DNA of 64,000 nucleotides from Streptomyces humidus (GTDB lineage Bacteria > Actinomycetota > Actinomycetes > Streptomycetales > Streptomycetaceae). Positions within the stretch are counted from its first letter, which is position 1. Every line of letters starts with the position of its first letter. The notes beneath the pieces were generated by a model that saw only the letters and a list, made by a program, of their open reading frames with translations, had not been told where the DNA came from and did not search any database. This document shows, piece by piece, positions 17,901 through 25,166 of the stretch. The stretch lies in NCBI RefSeq assembly GCF_014649655.1, contig NZ_BMTL01000004.1, positions 16,246 to 80,245 of the forward strand, read 5' to 3'. The translations under genes and the position numbers were made by a program.

Positions 17901-18854
17901 GTTCCCGTCACGCCTCAGAGCGCTCCACGTACGACGACGACCGGTCCCGCGCCGACGGCCCCGGTGGTGCAGCGCACCGCCGCGACGCCCCGCCTTCCAC
18001 AACCCCCGCGCCCTCCAACGCCGTTCGCTTCCGCCCCCATAGCCCCCGTGGCCCCCCTGCCCTCCATGGCCCCGGCGGCCCCGGCGGCCCCCCTCGGCGT
18101 CCAGCCACTCCACCAGCCGTCACCCGGCGGGATGCCGTCAGCCCCTGCCTCGGCCCCCATCGGCGGGCTCCTCCCCCACCGAGCGGGCCCCGCGCCGACG
18201 GCCGTCCGCCCGTCGGCGGCCACGTCCGCGCTCCCGGTGCAGCGCCGCACGGTCCCGGCCGCGCCGCCGGTCCCCGTCCAGCTGCGCCGCACCGCACCCG
18301 GCAGCCCCTCGCGCCACCCCGTCGCCCGCCCGTATCCCACCCCCGCACCCCCTCCCACGTCATCCGCGCCCGCGCCCACGCCCGCCTCCACGGCCCCGGC
18401 AGCCCCCGCGCGCCCCGTCGTGCAGCGCAGCGCGTCGCCCGCGCCGGCATCCCTCCCCATGCCCACGCCCATGCCCATGCCCATGCCCACGCCGCTGCCC
18501 CTCCCGGCGCCCACCGCCGCCCCCCTCGCCGTCCAGCGCACCGCCCCCGCGCCGGCCCTGCCCAAGTCGCCGCACCCGCCGTCCGGCGAGACCAGGCACG
18601 CCTCCTCGACGTCGGCGTCGACGTCGACGTCGGCGTCGGCGTCGGCGTCGGCGTCACCGACCTCCGCGGCGGAGCGTGAGGCGTCGGGTCAGGCGCAGCC
18701 GGAAGCACGGCCCGGGTTCGATCCACGGGCCCTCACCGACTTCCAGCTCGACGAGCTGACGCACCGTCTGACCGGACGCATCACCCGCCTGCTGCGCACC
18801 GAACTGCGGCTCGACCGCGAGCGGATCGGCAGGCTCCGCGACCCCCGCCGCTGA
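14934..18854 (+). CDS. 1306-residue Pro/Ala/Ser-rich CIS protein with VQR repeats
   Basis: A very long, mostly disordered protein between the small CIS proteins and the second tube gene. After a basic N-terminus (MGFLERLRGGRGGRG) and a short folded-looking segment near residues 95-130, it is rich in Pro, Ala, Ser and Thr. It carries about 20 copies of a VQR[AT]-type motif (PLQRTP, VQRRT, AVQRAA, EVQRAV, IQRTA, VQRTA). The last about 50 residues are conserved-looking and helical (TDFQLDELTHRLTGRITRLL, RTELRLDRERIG). Homologues are sometimes labelled 'syndecan'. By position it could be a tape-measure or scaffold protein, but the composition is unlike known helical tape measures. Serine-codon repeats near 15500 and 18610 suggest slippage. 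Confidence 0.85.
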   Translation: MGFLERLRGGRGGRGEPAQGGKTGGSDLGGVGAGAPTPAGGPVAAAGSGTGPVGDGGSVGDGGSGARVVQAAWPSLPPIRRTTATGPSGVADAGFGGRLATWQNPSFMDVRSHTVLDAAPGGLMSSLRATPAATEAEPERPAAPPRATPLQRTPSSSQPQTPTAPGLLPAPAQGPAPDRLGPAGAPGPSSSYSYSSSFSSPSASSSASSSASARPSVATAPAPPDVPVVAARPAQTSRPAAVSPARGIRVSPAAPPPARDPAPLTRSTSTPVQRRTLPARAATAAPSAETGAAQASGRATGAESAGPTTAEEPAPGPRAATAAGSDGSTTADGTPPAPSGVEGRPTAVQRAAAPSPTPSPSPSPSSSPSREGAGPTVPVSRAADGSPAGSRPVALQRTAADRHEAAAPGSNGSNGTEDRATGTAMGRPVVAQRAVEDRQGAMPAPTASAAPAPAAPGGARAGDRPAAARRSVEVQRAVSRQDAAAPDGSRAGQGRTPAHRPVEIQRTATPRRSASSDASPAEHGRPTTGVTRAEGGPVSAPRPVEPRRAAPRDETAAPSNSRATDRPSAPAAPSTPAPPPVPLQRAVTRHAADVTDAGPAPLKRAVPGAGRDAGTASASSASSAVSGVAPVVGPTSAPPVPAIPEVSRGTARPPAVSAGRGAATVPSAGAHSVQRAVAGHAVPPSPSGAPGPSSPSAPRPSAVSRSSAVPAPRSDGAVPPAPVSGRAAPAFGPAPVPSGSRTGSSADRDSGPVSGAAPLHGSLASPSPASPSSPSPSPSSAASSPAAPPSGGSGPATPLGVQRVATPSGAVPGSPSGEPAGTRPPATGNPVPPPAGSALPPSFARPAAGPPQTSVGSTAASATPGPTVQRTPAGPTPPRRRAGLGAPTNVPAPVPPTTPVATGPVPATPPGLKAPTAPSAPSSPSSFDTPRARPETAQRSSTPLGVPVQRGVAPTPAARPAASVPARPLLGAPLSGRPADTRPLETPGGVPVTPQSAPRTTTTGPAPTAPVVQRTAATPRLPQPPRPPTPFASAPIAPVAPLPSMAPAAPAAPLGVQPLHQPSPGGMPSAPASAPIGGLLPHRAGPAPTAVRPSAATSALPVQRRTVPAAPPVPVQLRRTAPGSPSRHPVARPYPTPAPPPTSSAPAPTPASTAPAAPARPVVQRSASPAPASLPMPTPMPMPMPTPLPLPAPTAAPLAVQRTAPAPALPKSPHPPSGETRHASSTSASTSTSASASASASPTSAAEREASGQAQPEARPGFDPRALTDFQLDELTHRLTGRITRLLRTELRLDRERIGRLRDPRR

Positions 18855-19009
18855 CCCCGCCGCCACCGACCCCAGCCGATGCCCACCCGCCACTGACCCG
18901 CCCCTCCCGACCAGGACGCCCACCCGACCACGACGCCCGCCCGACAAGCCCGCGCCTCCCCTCCCCGCCCCTCCCCGACGCCCCCTTCTCCCGGAAAGGC
19001 CAGGCCCCG

Positions 19010-19435
19010 ATGCCCTCCGATCTCGACCCGGGCTCCACCGTCTTCTTCACCCTGACCATCGACGGCGAGAGCCTCGGCTTCTTCAACGGGTGCGAGGGTC
19101 TCTCGTCCCAGGTGGAGATCGAGCACCGTCAGGAGGGCGGCAACAACGGGTTCGTCTGGCAGCTGCCCTCGCGGGTGACGTTCTCCACGATCCGGCTGAC
19201 CCGGCCCCTCACCCCGGACACCACCAAGGTCGCCAAGTGGATCTCCTCGGTCACCACCGGGGTGACCCGCCCGACCGCCCAGATCGCGGCACTGCGCGCG
19301 GACGGCTCGGAGGTCGCCCGCTGGGGCCTGATCGACGTGCTTCCGGTCAGCTGGCAGGGCCCGTCGCTGAACCCGGACAGCCCGGGCGTGGCCACGGAGG
19401 TTCTGGAGATCACCCACCACGGCTTCACCGACTAG
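19010..19435 (+). CDS. Second CIS tube/initiator protein (gp19-like)
   Basis: A 141-residue tail tube family protein starting MPSDLDPGSTVFFTLTIDGE, with CEGLSSQVEIEHRQEGGNN and LTRPLTPDTTKVAKWISSVT. In AFP/PVC particles a variant tube protein (Afp5-type) forms the layer joining the main tube to the spike, which fits its place just upstream of the LysM and VgrG genes. GGAAAGG precedes the ATG. About 155 bp separate it from the long VQR protein, with nothing recognisable in that gap. Confidence 0.93.
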   Translation: MPSDLDPGSTVFFTLTIDGESLGFFNGCEGLSSQVEIEHRQEGGNNGFVWQLPSRVTFSTIRLTRPLTPDTTKVAKWISSVTTGVTRPTAQIAALRADGSEVARWGLIDVLPVSWQGPSLNPDSPGVATEVLEITHHGFTD

Positions 19436-19439
19436 CGGG

Positions 19440-19520
19440 GCACGCAGAGCAGGCAGCACAGGCAGCACAAGCAGCGCAGGCACAGCAGGCAGCGCAAGCA
19501 CAGCAGGCAGAACACCCAAC
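19440..19520. repeat. AGCA-rich low-complexity spacer between CIS genes
   Basis: Short irregular repeats of GCAGGCAGCACA-type sequence fill the gap between the second tube gene and the LysM gene. The region is C-, A- and G-rich and almost free of T. No start or stop signals give a credible gene, although one frame would read as Ala-Gln repeats. It may be an unstructured mRNA spacer favouring ribosome loading on the LysM gene. Confidence 0.6.
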
Positions 19521-19534
19521 AGGACGAGGACGTC

Positions 19535-20260
19535 ATGGCCAAGGGAAGCAAAGGCGGCGCCGGCAAGAGCCTGGTCCGTGCCACCCTCGCGATCCACGAA
19601 CCGCCGGTCGGCACCAGCACCACCCCCGGCGGACTGATCAGGTCCTTCGGGTTCGACTTCAACCCGGCGCAACTGCAGCTGGGCCGCCGGGCCCAGTGGA
19701 AGGTCACCCCCACCGCGGCGGTCCGGGACGGCTCCGTGCCGGAGTTCATGGGCCCCGAGCCGCGCGAGATGACCGTCGAGATCTTCCTCGACACCTCCGA
19801 CCAGCCCGGCAGCAACACCGTGCTGAAGAAGGTGGAGTCGCTGCTGGAGTGCTGCGAGGTCACCACCAAGAGCATCGCCGCCAAGCAGCCCTCCCCGCCC
19901 TGGGTGGTGTTCCAGTGGGGTTCGTTCTCCACGGCCCGCTTCACCGCCTACGTCAGCAGCATCGACGTCACGTACTCGCTGTTCGGCACGACCGGCGTCC
20001 CGATCCGCGCCACCTGCCAGGTGCGCCTGCACGAGATCCCCAGCAAGACGAAGGGCCAGAACCCGACCTCGGGCGCGCTCACCGCACAGCGGGTGCACCG
20101 GGTCGTCGCCGGCGACTCGTTGCAGTCCCTGGCCTGGCGCGAGTACGGCGACGCCGCCGCGTGGCGGTCCATCGCGGAGGCCAACGGCATCGACGACCCG
20201 TCCCGGCTGCCCAACGGCGTCGAGCTCGTGCTGCCCGCCGTCGAGGAGGTGCGCTACTAG
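19535..20260 (+). CDS. LysM-containing CIS adaptor (Afp7/Pvc7-like)
   Basis: A 241-residue protein. Residues 1-180 form the tube-like/gp53-like adaptor (GGLIRSFGFDFNPAQLQLGR, VPEFMGPEPREMTVEIFLDT). The C-terminal LysM domain is seen in QRVHRVVAGDSLQSLAWREY and ends NGVELVLPAVEEVRY. In eCIS the LysM protein sits at the tube-spike-baseplate junction rather than in the cell wall. The stop overlaps the VgrG start by one base (TAGTG), so the two are coupled. Confidence 0.93.
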   Translation: MAKGSKGGAGKSLVRATLAIHEPPVGTSTTPGGLIRSFGFDFNPAQLQLGRRAQWKVTPTAAVRDGSVPEFMGPEPREMTVEIFLDTSDQPGSNTVLKKVESLLECCEVTTKSIAAKQPSPPWVVFQWGSFSTARFTAYVSSIDVTYSLFGTTGVPIRATCQVRLHEIPSKTKGQNPTSGALTAQRVHRVVAGDSLQSLAWREYGDAAAWRSIAEANGIDDPSRLPNGVELVLPAVEEVRY

Positions 20261-22161
20261 TGGTCCAGGCCGCGTTCTCCAGCGTCATCCAGGTGACCCT
20301 CGGCGACAGCCCCCTCCCCGTCGACATCGCGCCACTCCTCGTCGAGGGCTGGGTCGACCAGGGTCTCGGCGTGCCGGCCGCGTTCCGGCTCACCTTCCGC
20401 GACCCCGCACGTCTCGTCCTGGGCAAGCTGAAGGTCAAGTTCGGCACCCCCGTCGTGCTCACCCCGATCGCCGACGGCAAGGGCGCCTCCGACCCGCTCT
20501 TCACCGGCGAGGTGTGCGGTCTGGAGGCCGACTACGACGGCATCGGCACCTTCACCGTCATCCGCGGCTACGACTTCGGCCACCGGCTGATGCGCCAGCG
20601 CCGCGTCGCCGCCTACCGCAACCAGAGCGCCTCCGACATCGTCCGCAAGCTGGCCGCGCAGGACGGCGTCCCGACCGGGAAGATCCAGTCGACCAAGACG
20701 GTCTACGAGTTCATCAGCCAGGCCAACGTCACCGACTGGGACTTCCTCGCCCGGCTCGCCGACGAGAACGAGATGGTCATGTCGGTGGACGCGAAGGGGA
20801 AGCTCCAGTTCGTCAGGCCCGAGCCGGCGTCCGGCGCCCCGCCCACCTCCACGCCCGGCGACAAGAGCCCCTTCGTCCTCGAGGCGGGCAACGACATCCT
20901 GCGTCTGCGCGCCGCCGTCACCGCCGCCGAGCAGGTCGCCACGGTCGAGGCGCGCGGCTGGGACGTGACGACGAAGAAGAAGCTCACCGCCACCTCGCCC
21001 GCGAAGACCAACCCGGGCATCAGCATCGGGACGACGCCCGGTGAGGCCGCCGCCAAGTTCAAGCCGGCCAAGCTGGTCGACGCGCAGACGCCGTACGACC
21101 GGCAGTCGGAGGTGAAGTTCGCCGCCGAGGCCCTCGCCGACGACGTCACCGGCTCCTTCGCCGAGCTCGAGATCGTCGCGTACGGCGCCCCGGAACTGCG
21201 CCCCGGACTGCCCGTCACCCTCGCCGACGTCGGCGCCCCCTTCGAGGGCAAGTACACCGCCACCTCCGTACGGCACGTCTTCGGCGACGGCAGGCACTAC
21301 GAGGTCTGGGTCACCGTCAGCGGACGGCAGTGGCGCTCCCTGTACGGGCTCGCCTCCGGCGGCGGGGGCGTCCAGAACGGCCTGAACCTGCCCGGCACCG
21401 CCAACGCCCTGGTCACCGACGTGGGAGACCCGCTCAAGCAGGGACGCGTCAAGCTCCAGTTCCCCTGGCTCGACGACGCCTACGTCAGCGACTGGACGCG
21501 CGTGGTGCAGTGGGGCGGCAAGCGCGGCGGCTCGATCTTCCCGCTCGACGTCGGCGACGAGGTGCTGGTCGGCTTCGACCGGGGCGCCCTGGACCACCCG
21601 TACGTCATCGGCGGCCTCTACAACGGCAGGGACAAGCCCACCCCCGTCAAGGACGTCCCCCTGCACGACGGCGCCCGGCAGCGCGCCTCCCGGCACACCC
21701 TGTCCGACCGCGAGGGCAACCGGCTGGACCTGCTCAGCCAGCGCACCGGCGGCAAGCGGGGCGTACGGCTCACCAGCGGCGACGACAAACTCGTCATCAA
21801 CCTGGACCGGGCGCAGACCGAGATCACCGTGGACAGCAAGGGCACCGTCAGCATCACGGGCAGCCGCTCGGTGTCCGTCAAGGCGGGCACCGACCTCACC
21901 CTCAGCGCGGGCCGCAACATCGCCATCAGGAGCGGCGGCTCCCTCACCCTGCGGGGCAGCCTGGTCAACATCAGGTCGATGACGGGCATGGTGTCGGTGG
22001 ACGCGGCGGGCCTGCTCAACCTCAAGGCGGGCGGCGCCGCCACTCTCAGCGCGGGCGCCGCTCTCCAGATCAACTCGACCGCCAACGTGGGCATCCGGGC
22101 CGCGACCCTCACGCTCCAGGGCGTGGTCATGGTCAACGCCAAGCCGTACCCGCTGCCGTGA
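20260..22161 (+). CDS. VgrG/gp5-gp27-like central spike protein (Afp8/Pvc8-like)
   Basis: A 633-residue spike protein that nucleates the baseplate and punctures the target membrane. The N-terminal gp27-like part includes PLFTGEVCGLEADYDGIGTF and YDFGHRLMRQRRVAAYRNQS. The OB-fold gp5-like part includes GDPLKQGRVKLQFPWLDDAY, VQWGGKRGGSIFPLDVGDEV and DHPYVIGGLYNG. The last about 130 residues are short hydrophobic repeats typical of a beta-helix needle (GTVSITGSRSVSVKAGTDLT and so on). The GTG start overlaps the upstream stop, with GAGGAGGT before it. No fused effector domain is visible after the needle, which ends YPLP. Confidence 0.96.
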   Translation: MVQAAFSSVIQVTLGDSPLPVDIAPLLVEGWVDQGLGVPAAFRLTFRDPARLVLGKLKVKFGTPVVLTPIADGKGASDPLFTGEVCGLEADYDGIGTFTVIRGYDFGHRLMRQRRVAAYRNQSASDIVRKLAAQDGVPTGKIQSTKTVYEFISQANVTDWDFLARLADENEMVMSVDAKGKLQFVRPEPASGAPPTSTPGDKSPFVLEAGNDILRLRAAVTAAEQVATVEARGWDVTTKKKLTATSPAKTNPGISIGTTPGEAAAKFKPAKLVDAQTPYDRQSEVKFAAEALADDVTGSFAELEIVAYGAPELRPGLPVTLADVGAPFEGKYTATSVRHVFGDGRHYEVWVTVSGRQWRSLYGLASGGGGVQNGLNLPGTANALVTDVGDPLKQGRVKLQFPWLDDAYVSDWTRVVQWGGKRGGSIFPLDVGDEVLVGFDRGALDHPYVIGGLYNGRDKPTPVKDVPLHDGARQRASRHTLSDREGNRLDLLSQRTGGKRGVRLTSGDDKLVINLDRAQTEITVDSKGTVSITGSRSVSVKAGTDLTLSAGRNIAIRSGGSLTLRGSLVNIRSMTGMVSVDAAGLLNLKAGGAATLSAGAALQINSTANVGIRAATLTLQGVVMVNAKPYPLP

Positions 22162-22210
22162 CGGGCAGTCCGCACGCCGTGAGAACCAGGAGAAGGCAGG
22201 TGGCCCTCTG

Positions 22211-22654
22211 ATGGCCGAGCAATTCGTCGGATCGGGCTGGGCGTTCCCGCTCCGCATCGGCCCCACCGGGGGCATCGCCCTGGTCAGCGGGGAGCGTGAG
22301 ATCGAGGAGGCGATCCGGCTGATCCTCGCCACCGCGCCGGGCGAACGCCCCATGCGCCCCGAGTACGGCTGCGCCATCCACGACCTGGTCTTCGCCCCGG
22401 TCAACGAGGCGACGGCCGGGCGCATCCAGCACGAGGTGTACACCAGCCTGGACCGCTGGGAGCCGCGCATCGAGGTCAACGACGTCGAGGTCACCGCCGG
22501 CGCCGAACAGGGCGTGCTGTTCATCGACGTCCGCTACTCCATCCGCGGCACCAACAACCCGCGCTCTCTCGTCTTCCCGTTCTACGTCATTCCGTCCCAC
22601 GACGAGCCGGGCGACCCCGGCTCCTCCGGTACGGCCTCCGAAAGCGACCGCTGA
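22211..22654 (+). CDS. gp25-like baseplate wedge protein (Afp9/Pvc9-like)
   Basis: A 147-residue gp25-like lysozyme-fold baseplate protein without hydrolase activity in this family. Diagnostic sequence: GPTGGIALVSGEREIEEAIR, LILATAPGERPMRPEYGCAI and HDLVFAPVNEAT. In T4 gp25 links the sheath to the baseplate wedge. It follows the spike gene after 49 bp with its own AGGAGAAGG site, and its last base overlaps the next ATG. Confidence 0.96.
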   Translation: MAEQFVGSGWAFPLRIGPTGGIALVSGEREIEEAIRLILATAPGERPMRPEYGCAIHDLVFAPVNEATAGRIQHEVYTSLDRWEPRIEVNDVEVTAGAEQGVLFIDVRYSIRGTNNPRSLVFPFYVIPSHDEPGDPGSSGTASESDR

Positions 22655-24612
22655 TGGCCCTGCCCTCCCCCAATCTGGACGACCGCCGCTTCCAGCAGTT
22701 CGTCGACGACGCCAAGCGCTACATCCAGCAGCGCGCGCCGGAGTGGACCGACCACAACGTCTCCGACCCGGGCGTGACCCTCGTCGAGACGGTCGCCCAC
22801 ATGGCCGACCAGATCGTCTACCGACTCAACCGCGTCCCCGAGAAGAACCATCTCGCCTTCCTCGACCTGGTCGGCATCCGGCTCTTCCCGCCGTCCGCCG
22901 CCCGCACGGAGGTGACGTTCTGGCTGTCGGCGCCCCAGGAGGAGCCGGTGCTCCTGCCGGTGGGCACGGAGGTGGCGACGGTCCGCACCGAGAGCGAGGA
23001 CGCGGTCGTCTTCGCCACGGAACGCGAACTCGTCGTCGTGCCGTGCCAGTTGAACCGTCTGGTCGTGCAGCACCAGGGCGAGCCGGTCGCCGACCGGACC
23101 GCCGACCTCGCCGAGGGCAAGGACCTGCTGTGCTTCGCCGAGGCGCCGCGCCCCGGCGACTGCATGCTGTTCGGGCTGAGCGCGGCCGTCCCGCACTGCG
23201 CGGTGGTCCTGGAGCTGGACAGCCGCGTCGACGGCGTCGGCGTCGACCCCCGCCAGCCCCCGCTGCTCTGGGAGGCCTGGACCGAGGACGGCTGGCAGGA
23301 GTGCGAGGTCGACCGCGACGGCACCGGCGGCCTCAACCGCCCCGGCGAAGTCGTCCTGCACGTCCCCGGCGGCCATGTGCTGTCCCGCTCCGGCGGCCAG
23401 GAGGCGGGCTGGCTGCGCTGCCGCGTCACCGAGCCCCTCACCGGCCAGCCCTTCTACACCACGTCGCCGACCGTGCGCTCCGCGGAGGTCTTCACGGTCG
23501 GCGGAACCGCCCCGGCCGTGCACGCCGAGACCGTCCACGACGAGGCGCTCGGCGAGTCCACGGGGCTGCCCGGCCAGCGCCTCGCCCTCGTCCACGCCCC
23601 CGTGGTCGGCGACGACCCGCCCCTGCTCCTGCAGACCGCCGAGCACGAGGGCTGGACGGACTGGCAGGTCGTCCCGCACTTCGCCGCCTCCGGCCCCAAG
23701 GACCGCCACATCACCCTGGACGCGGCCACCGGCGAGATCGCCTTCGGCCCGTCCGTGCGCGAACCCGACGGCCGCCTGCGCCAGTACGGCGCGGTCGCCC
23801 CCAAGGGCTCGGTCATCCGCGCCCGCCGCTACCGCACCGGCGGCGGCCGCGCGGGCAACGTGGCCCGGGGCGCGGTCCAGGTGCTGCGCACGTCCGTCCC
23901 CTACGTGTCGGAGGTCGTCAACCGCGAGGCCGCGCGCGGCGGGGTCGACGGCGAGACGGTCGAGGAGGCGAAACTCCGCGCGCCGATCACGCTGCGCGCC
24001 CAGGAGCGGGCGGTGACCCTGCGCGACTACGAGGAGCTGGCCCGGCGCGCCGCCCCCGAGACCGCCCGCATCACCTGTCTGGAGGGCGAGCCCGACGAAC
24101 ACGGCTCGTACGCGGTGCGGGTCCTGGTCGTCCCGCAGGCGGTGCCCGACCCCGGCGGCCGGCTGCGCTTCGAGCAACTCGTCCCCGGCGACACCCTGTT
24201 GGACCGCATCACCCGCCATCTCGACGAACGCCGCCTGATCGGCACCCGGCTGGCGGTCGGCCCGCCCTTCTACCAGGGCGTGACGGTGGTGGCGACGGTG
24301 CACGCCTTCCGGGGCGTCGACACCGACCGTGTGCGCCGCCAGGCCCACGACGCGCTCTACCGCCACCTGGACCCGCTGACCGGCGGCGCGGACGGCAAGG
24401 GCTGGCCGTTCGGCCGCCCCGTGCAGTCCGGCGAGGTCTTCGCGGTGCTTCAGCGCGTCCCGGGCGTGGAACTGGTCGACCAGGTCACCCTTCACCCCGC
24501 CGACCCCCTGACGGGCAAACGCGGCGAGGCGACCGACCGCATCGACCTGGCCGCCCCGGCGCTCGTCTTCTCCTACGACCACCGCGTCCGCGTGATCGGG
24601 GACGGCGCGTGA
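22654..24612 (+). CDS. J-like baseplate wedge protein (gp6-like, Afp11/Pvc11)
   Basis: A 652-residue baseplate assembly protein of the TIGR02243/baseplate J family. N-terminal LDDRRFQQFVDDAKRYIQQR and DPGVTLVETVAHMADQIVYR are typical, as is the later RVAEGGVDGE-type loop (here EAARGGVDGETVEEAKLRAP) followed by RAVTLRDYEELARRAAPETA. It forms the wedge ring that triggers sheath contraction. The stop overlaps the next GTG by 4 bp. Confidence 0.95.
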   Translation: MALPSPNLDDRRFQQFVDDAKRYIQQRAPEWTDHNVSDPGVTLVETVAHMADQIVYRLNRVPEKNHLAFLDLVGIRLFPPSAARTEVTFWLSAPQEEPVLLPVGTEVATVRTESEDAVVFATERELVVVPCQLNRLVVQHQGEPVADRTADLAEGKDLLCFAEAPRPGDCMLFGLSAAVPHCAVVLELDSRVDGVGVDPRQPPLLWEAWTEDGWQECEVDRDGTGGLNRPGEVVLHVPGGHVLSRSGGQEAGWLRCRVTEPLTGQPFYTTSPTVRSAEVFTVGGTAPAVHAETVHDEALGESTGLPGQRLALVHAPVVGDDPPLLLQTAEHEGWTDWQVVPHFAASGPKDRHITLDAATGEIAFGPSVREPDGRLRQYGAVAPKGSVIRARRYRTGGGRAGNVARGAVQVLRTSVPYVSEVVNREAARGGVDGETVEEAKLRAPITLRAQERAVTLRDYEELARRAAPETARITCLEGEPDEHGSYAVRVLVVPQAVPDPGGRLRFEQLVPGDTLLDRITRHLDERRLIGTRLAVGPPFYQGVTVVATVHAFRGVDTDRVRRQAHDALYRHLDPLTGGADGKGWPFGRPVQSGEVFAVLQRVPGVELVDQVTLHPADPLTGKRGEATDRIDLAAPALVFSYDHRVRVIGDGA

Positions 24613-25166
24613 GGGGCTCGGTCGACGGACTCCGCTCGTCCACCCCGATCGGCGCGATGCTGCCGGCGGTCTTCGCGGACGACGACCTCGCGCAGCGCTT
24701 CGTCGAGGGTCTGGACGAGGTCATGGCCCCCATCCTCAACGCGCTGGACTGCCTGCCCGCCTACTTCGACCCGGCCCTCGCCCCGATCGACTTCACCCGC
24801 TGGCTGACCGGCTGGGTCGGCGCGGAGACCGACGGCACGGAGCCGGAGGCCAGACTGCGGGCCGCGGTCGCGGCGGCGGCGTACCTGCACCGGGTGCGCG
24901 GCACGCGCCTCGGCCTGTCGGAGGCCGTCCGCCTGGCGTTCGGCGTGGAACCGGAGATCTCGGAGAGCGGCGGGTCCGCGTGGAGCGCCCGCCCGCTCGG
25001 CCCGTTCCCCGGCGAACGGCGTCCGCATCTGCACGTCACGCTCCGCCTGCCCGACCCCGGCCCGGCGGACGAACACCGCCTGGACGCCCTCGTGGCCGCC
25101 GCCCGCCCCGCCCACATGCCGTACTCGGTCAAGGTGACCGCAGCCGAAAGGACCCCGGAGAGATGA
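24609..25166 (+). CDS. Phage tail protein, TIGR02242-like (gpI/Afp12-like)
   Basis: A 185-residue baseplate-associated protein. The core LPAYFDPALAPIDFTRWLTG followed by WVGAETDGTEPEARLR and YLHRVRGTRLGLSEAVRLAF matches the TIGR02242 tail-protein pattern, which normally sits directly after the J-like gene, as here. It is much shorter than the Pvc12-type gp7 proteins of AFP/PVC, so the actinomycete wedge may be simpler. The GTG start overlaps the upstream stop, and its own stop overlaps the next ATG by 4 bp. Confidence 0.92.
   Translation: MRGSVDGLRSSTPIGAMLPAVFADDDLAQRFVEGLDEVMAPILNALDCLPAYFDPALAPIDFTRWLTGWVGAETDGTEPEARLRAAVAAAAYLHRVRGTRLGLSEAVRLAFGVEPEISESGGSAWSARPLGPFPGERRPHLHVTLRLPDPGPADEHRLDALVAAARPAHMPYSVKVTAAERTPER

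Noticed and set aside
20257..22524. 755-codon minus-strand frame over the VgrG gene
   Set aside because: It is antisense to a clear spike gene and has no recognised motif.
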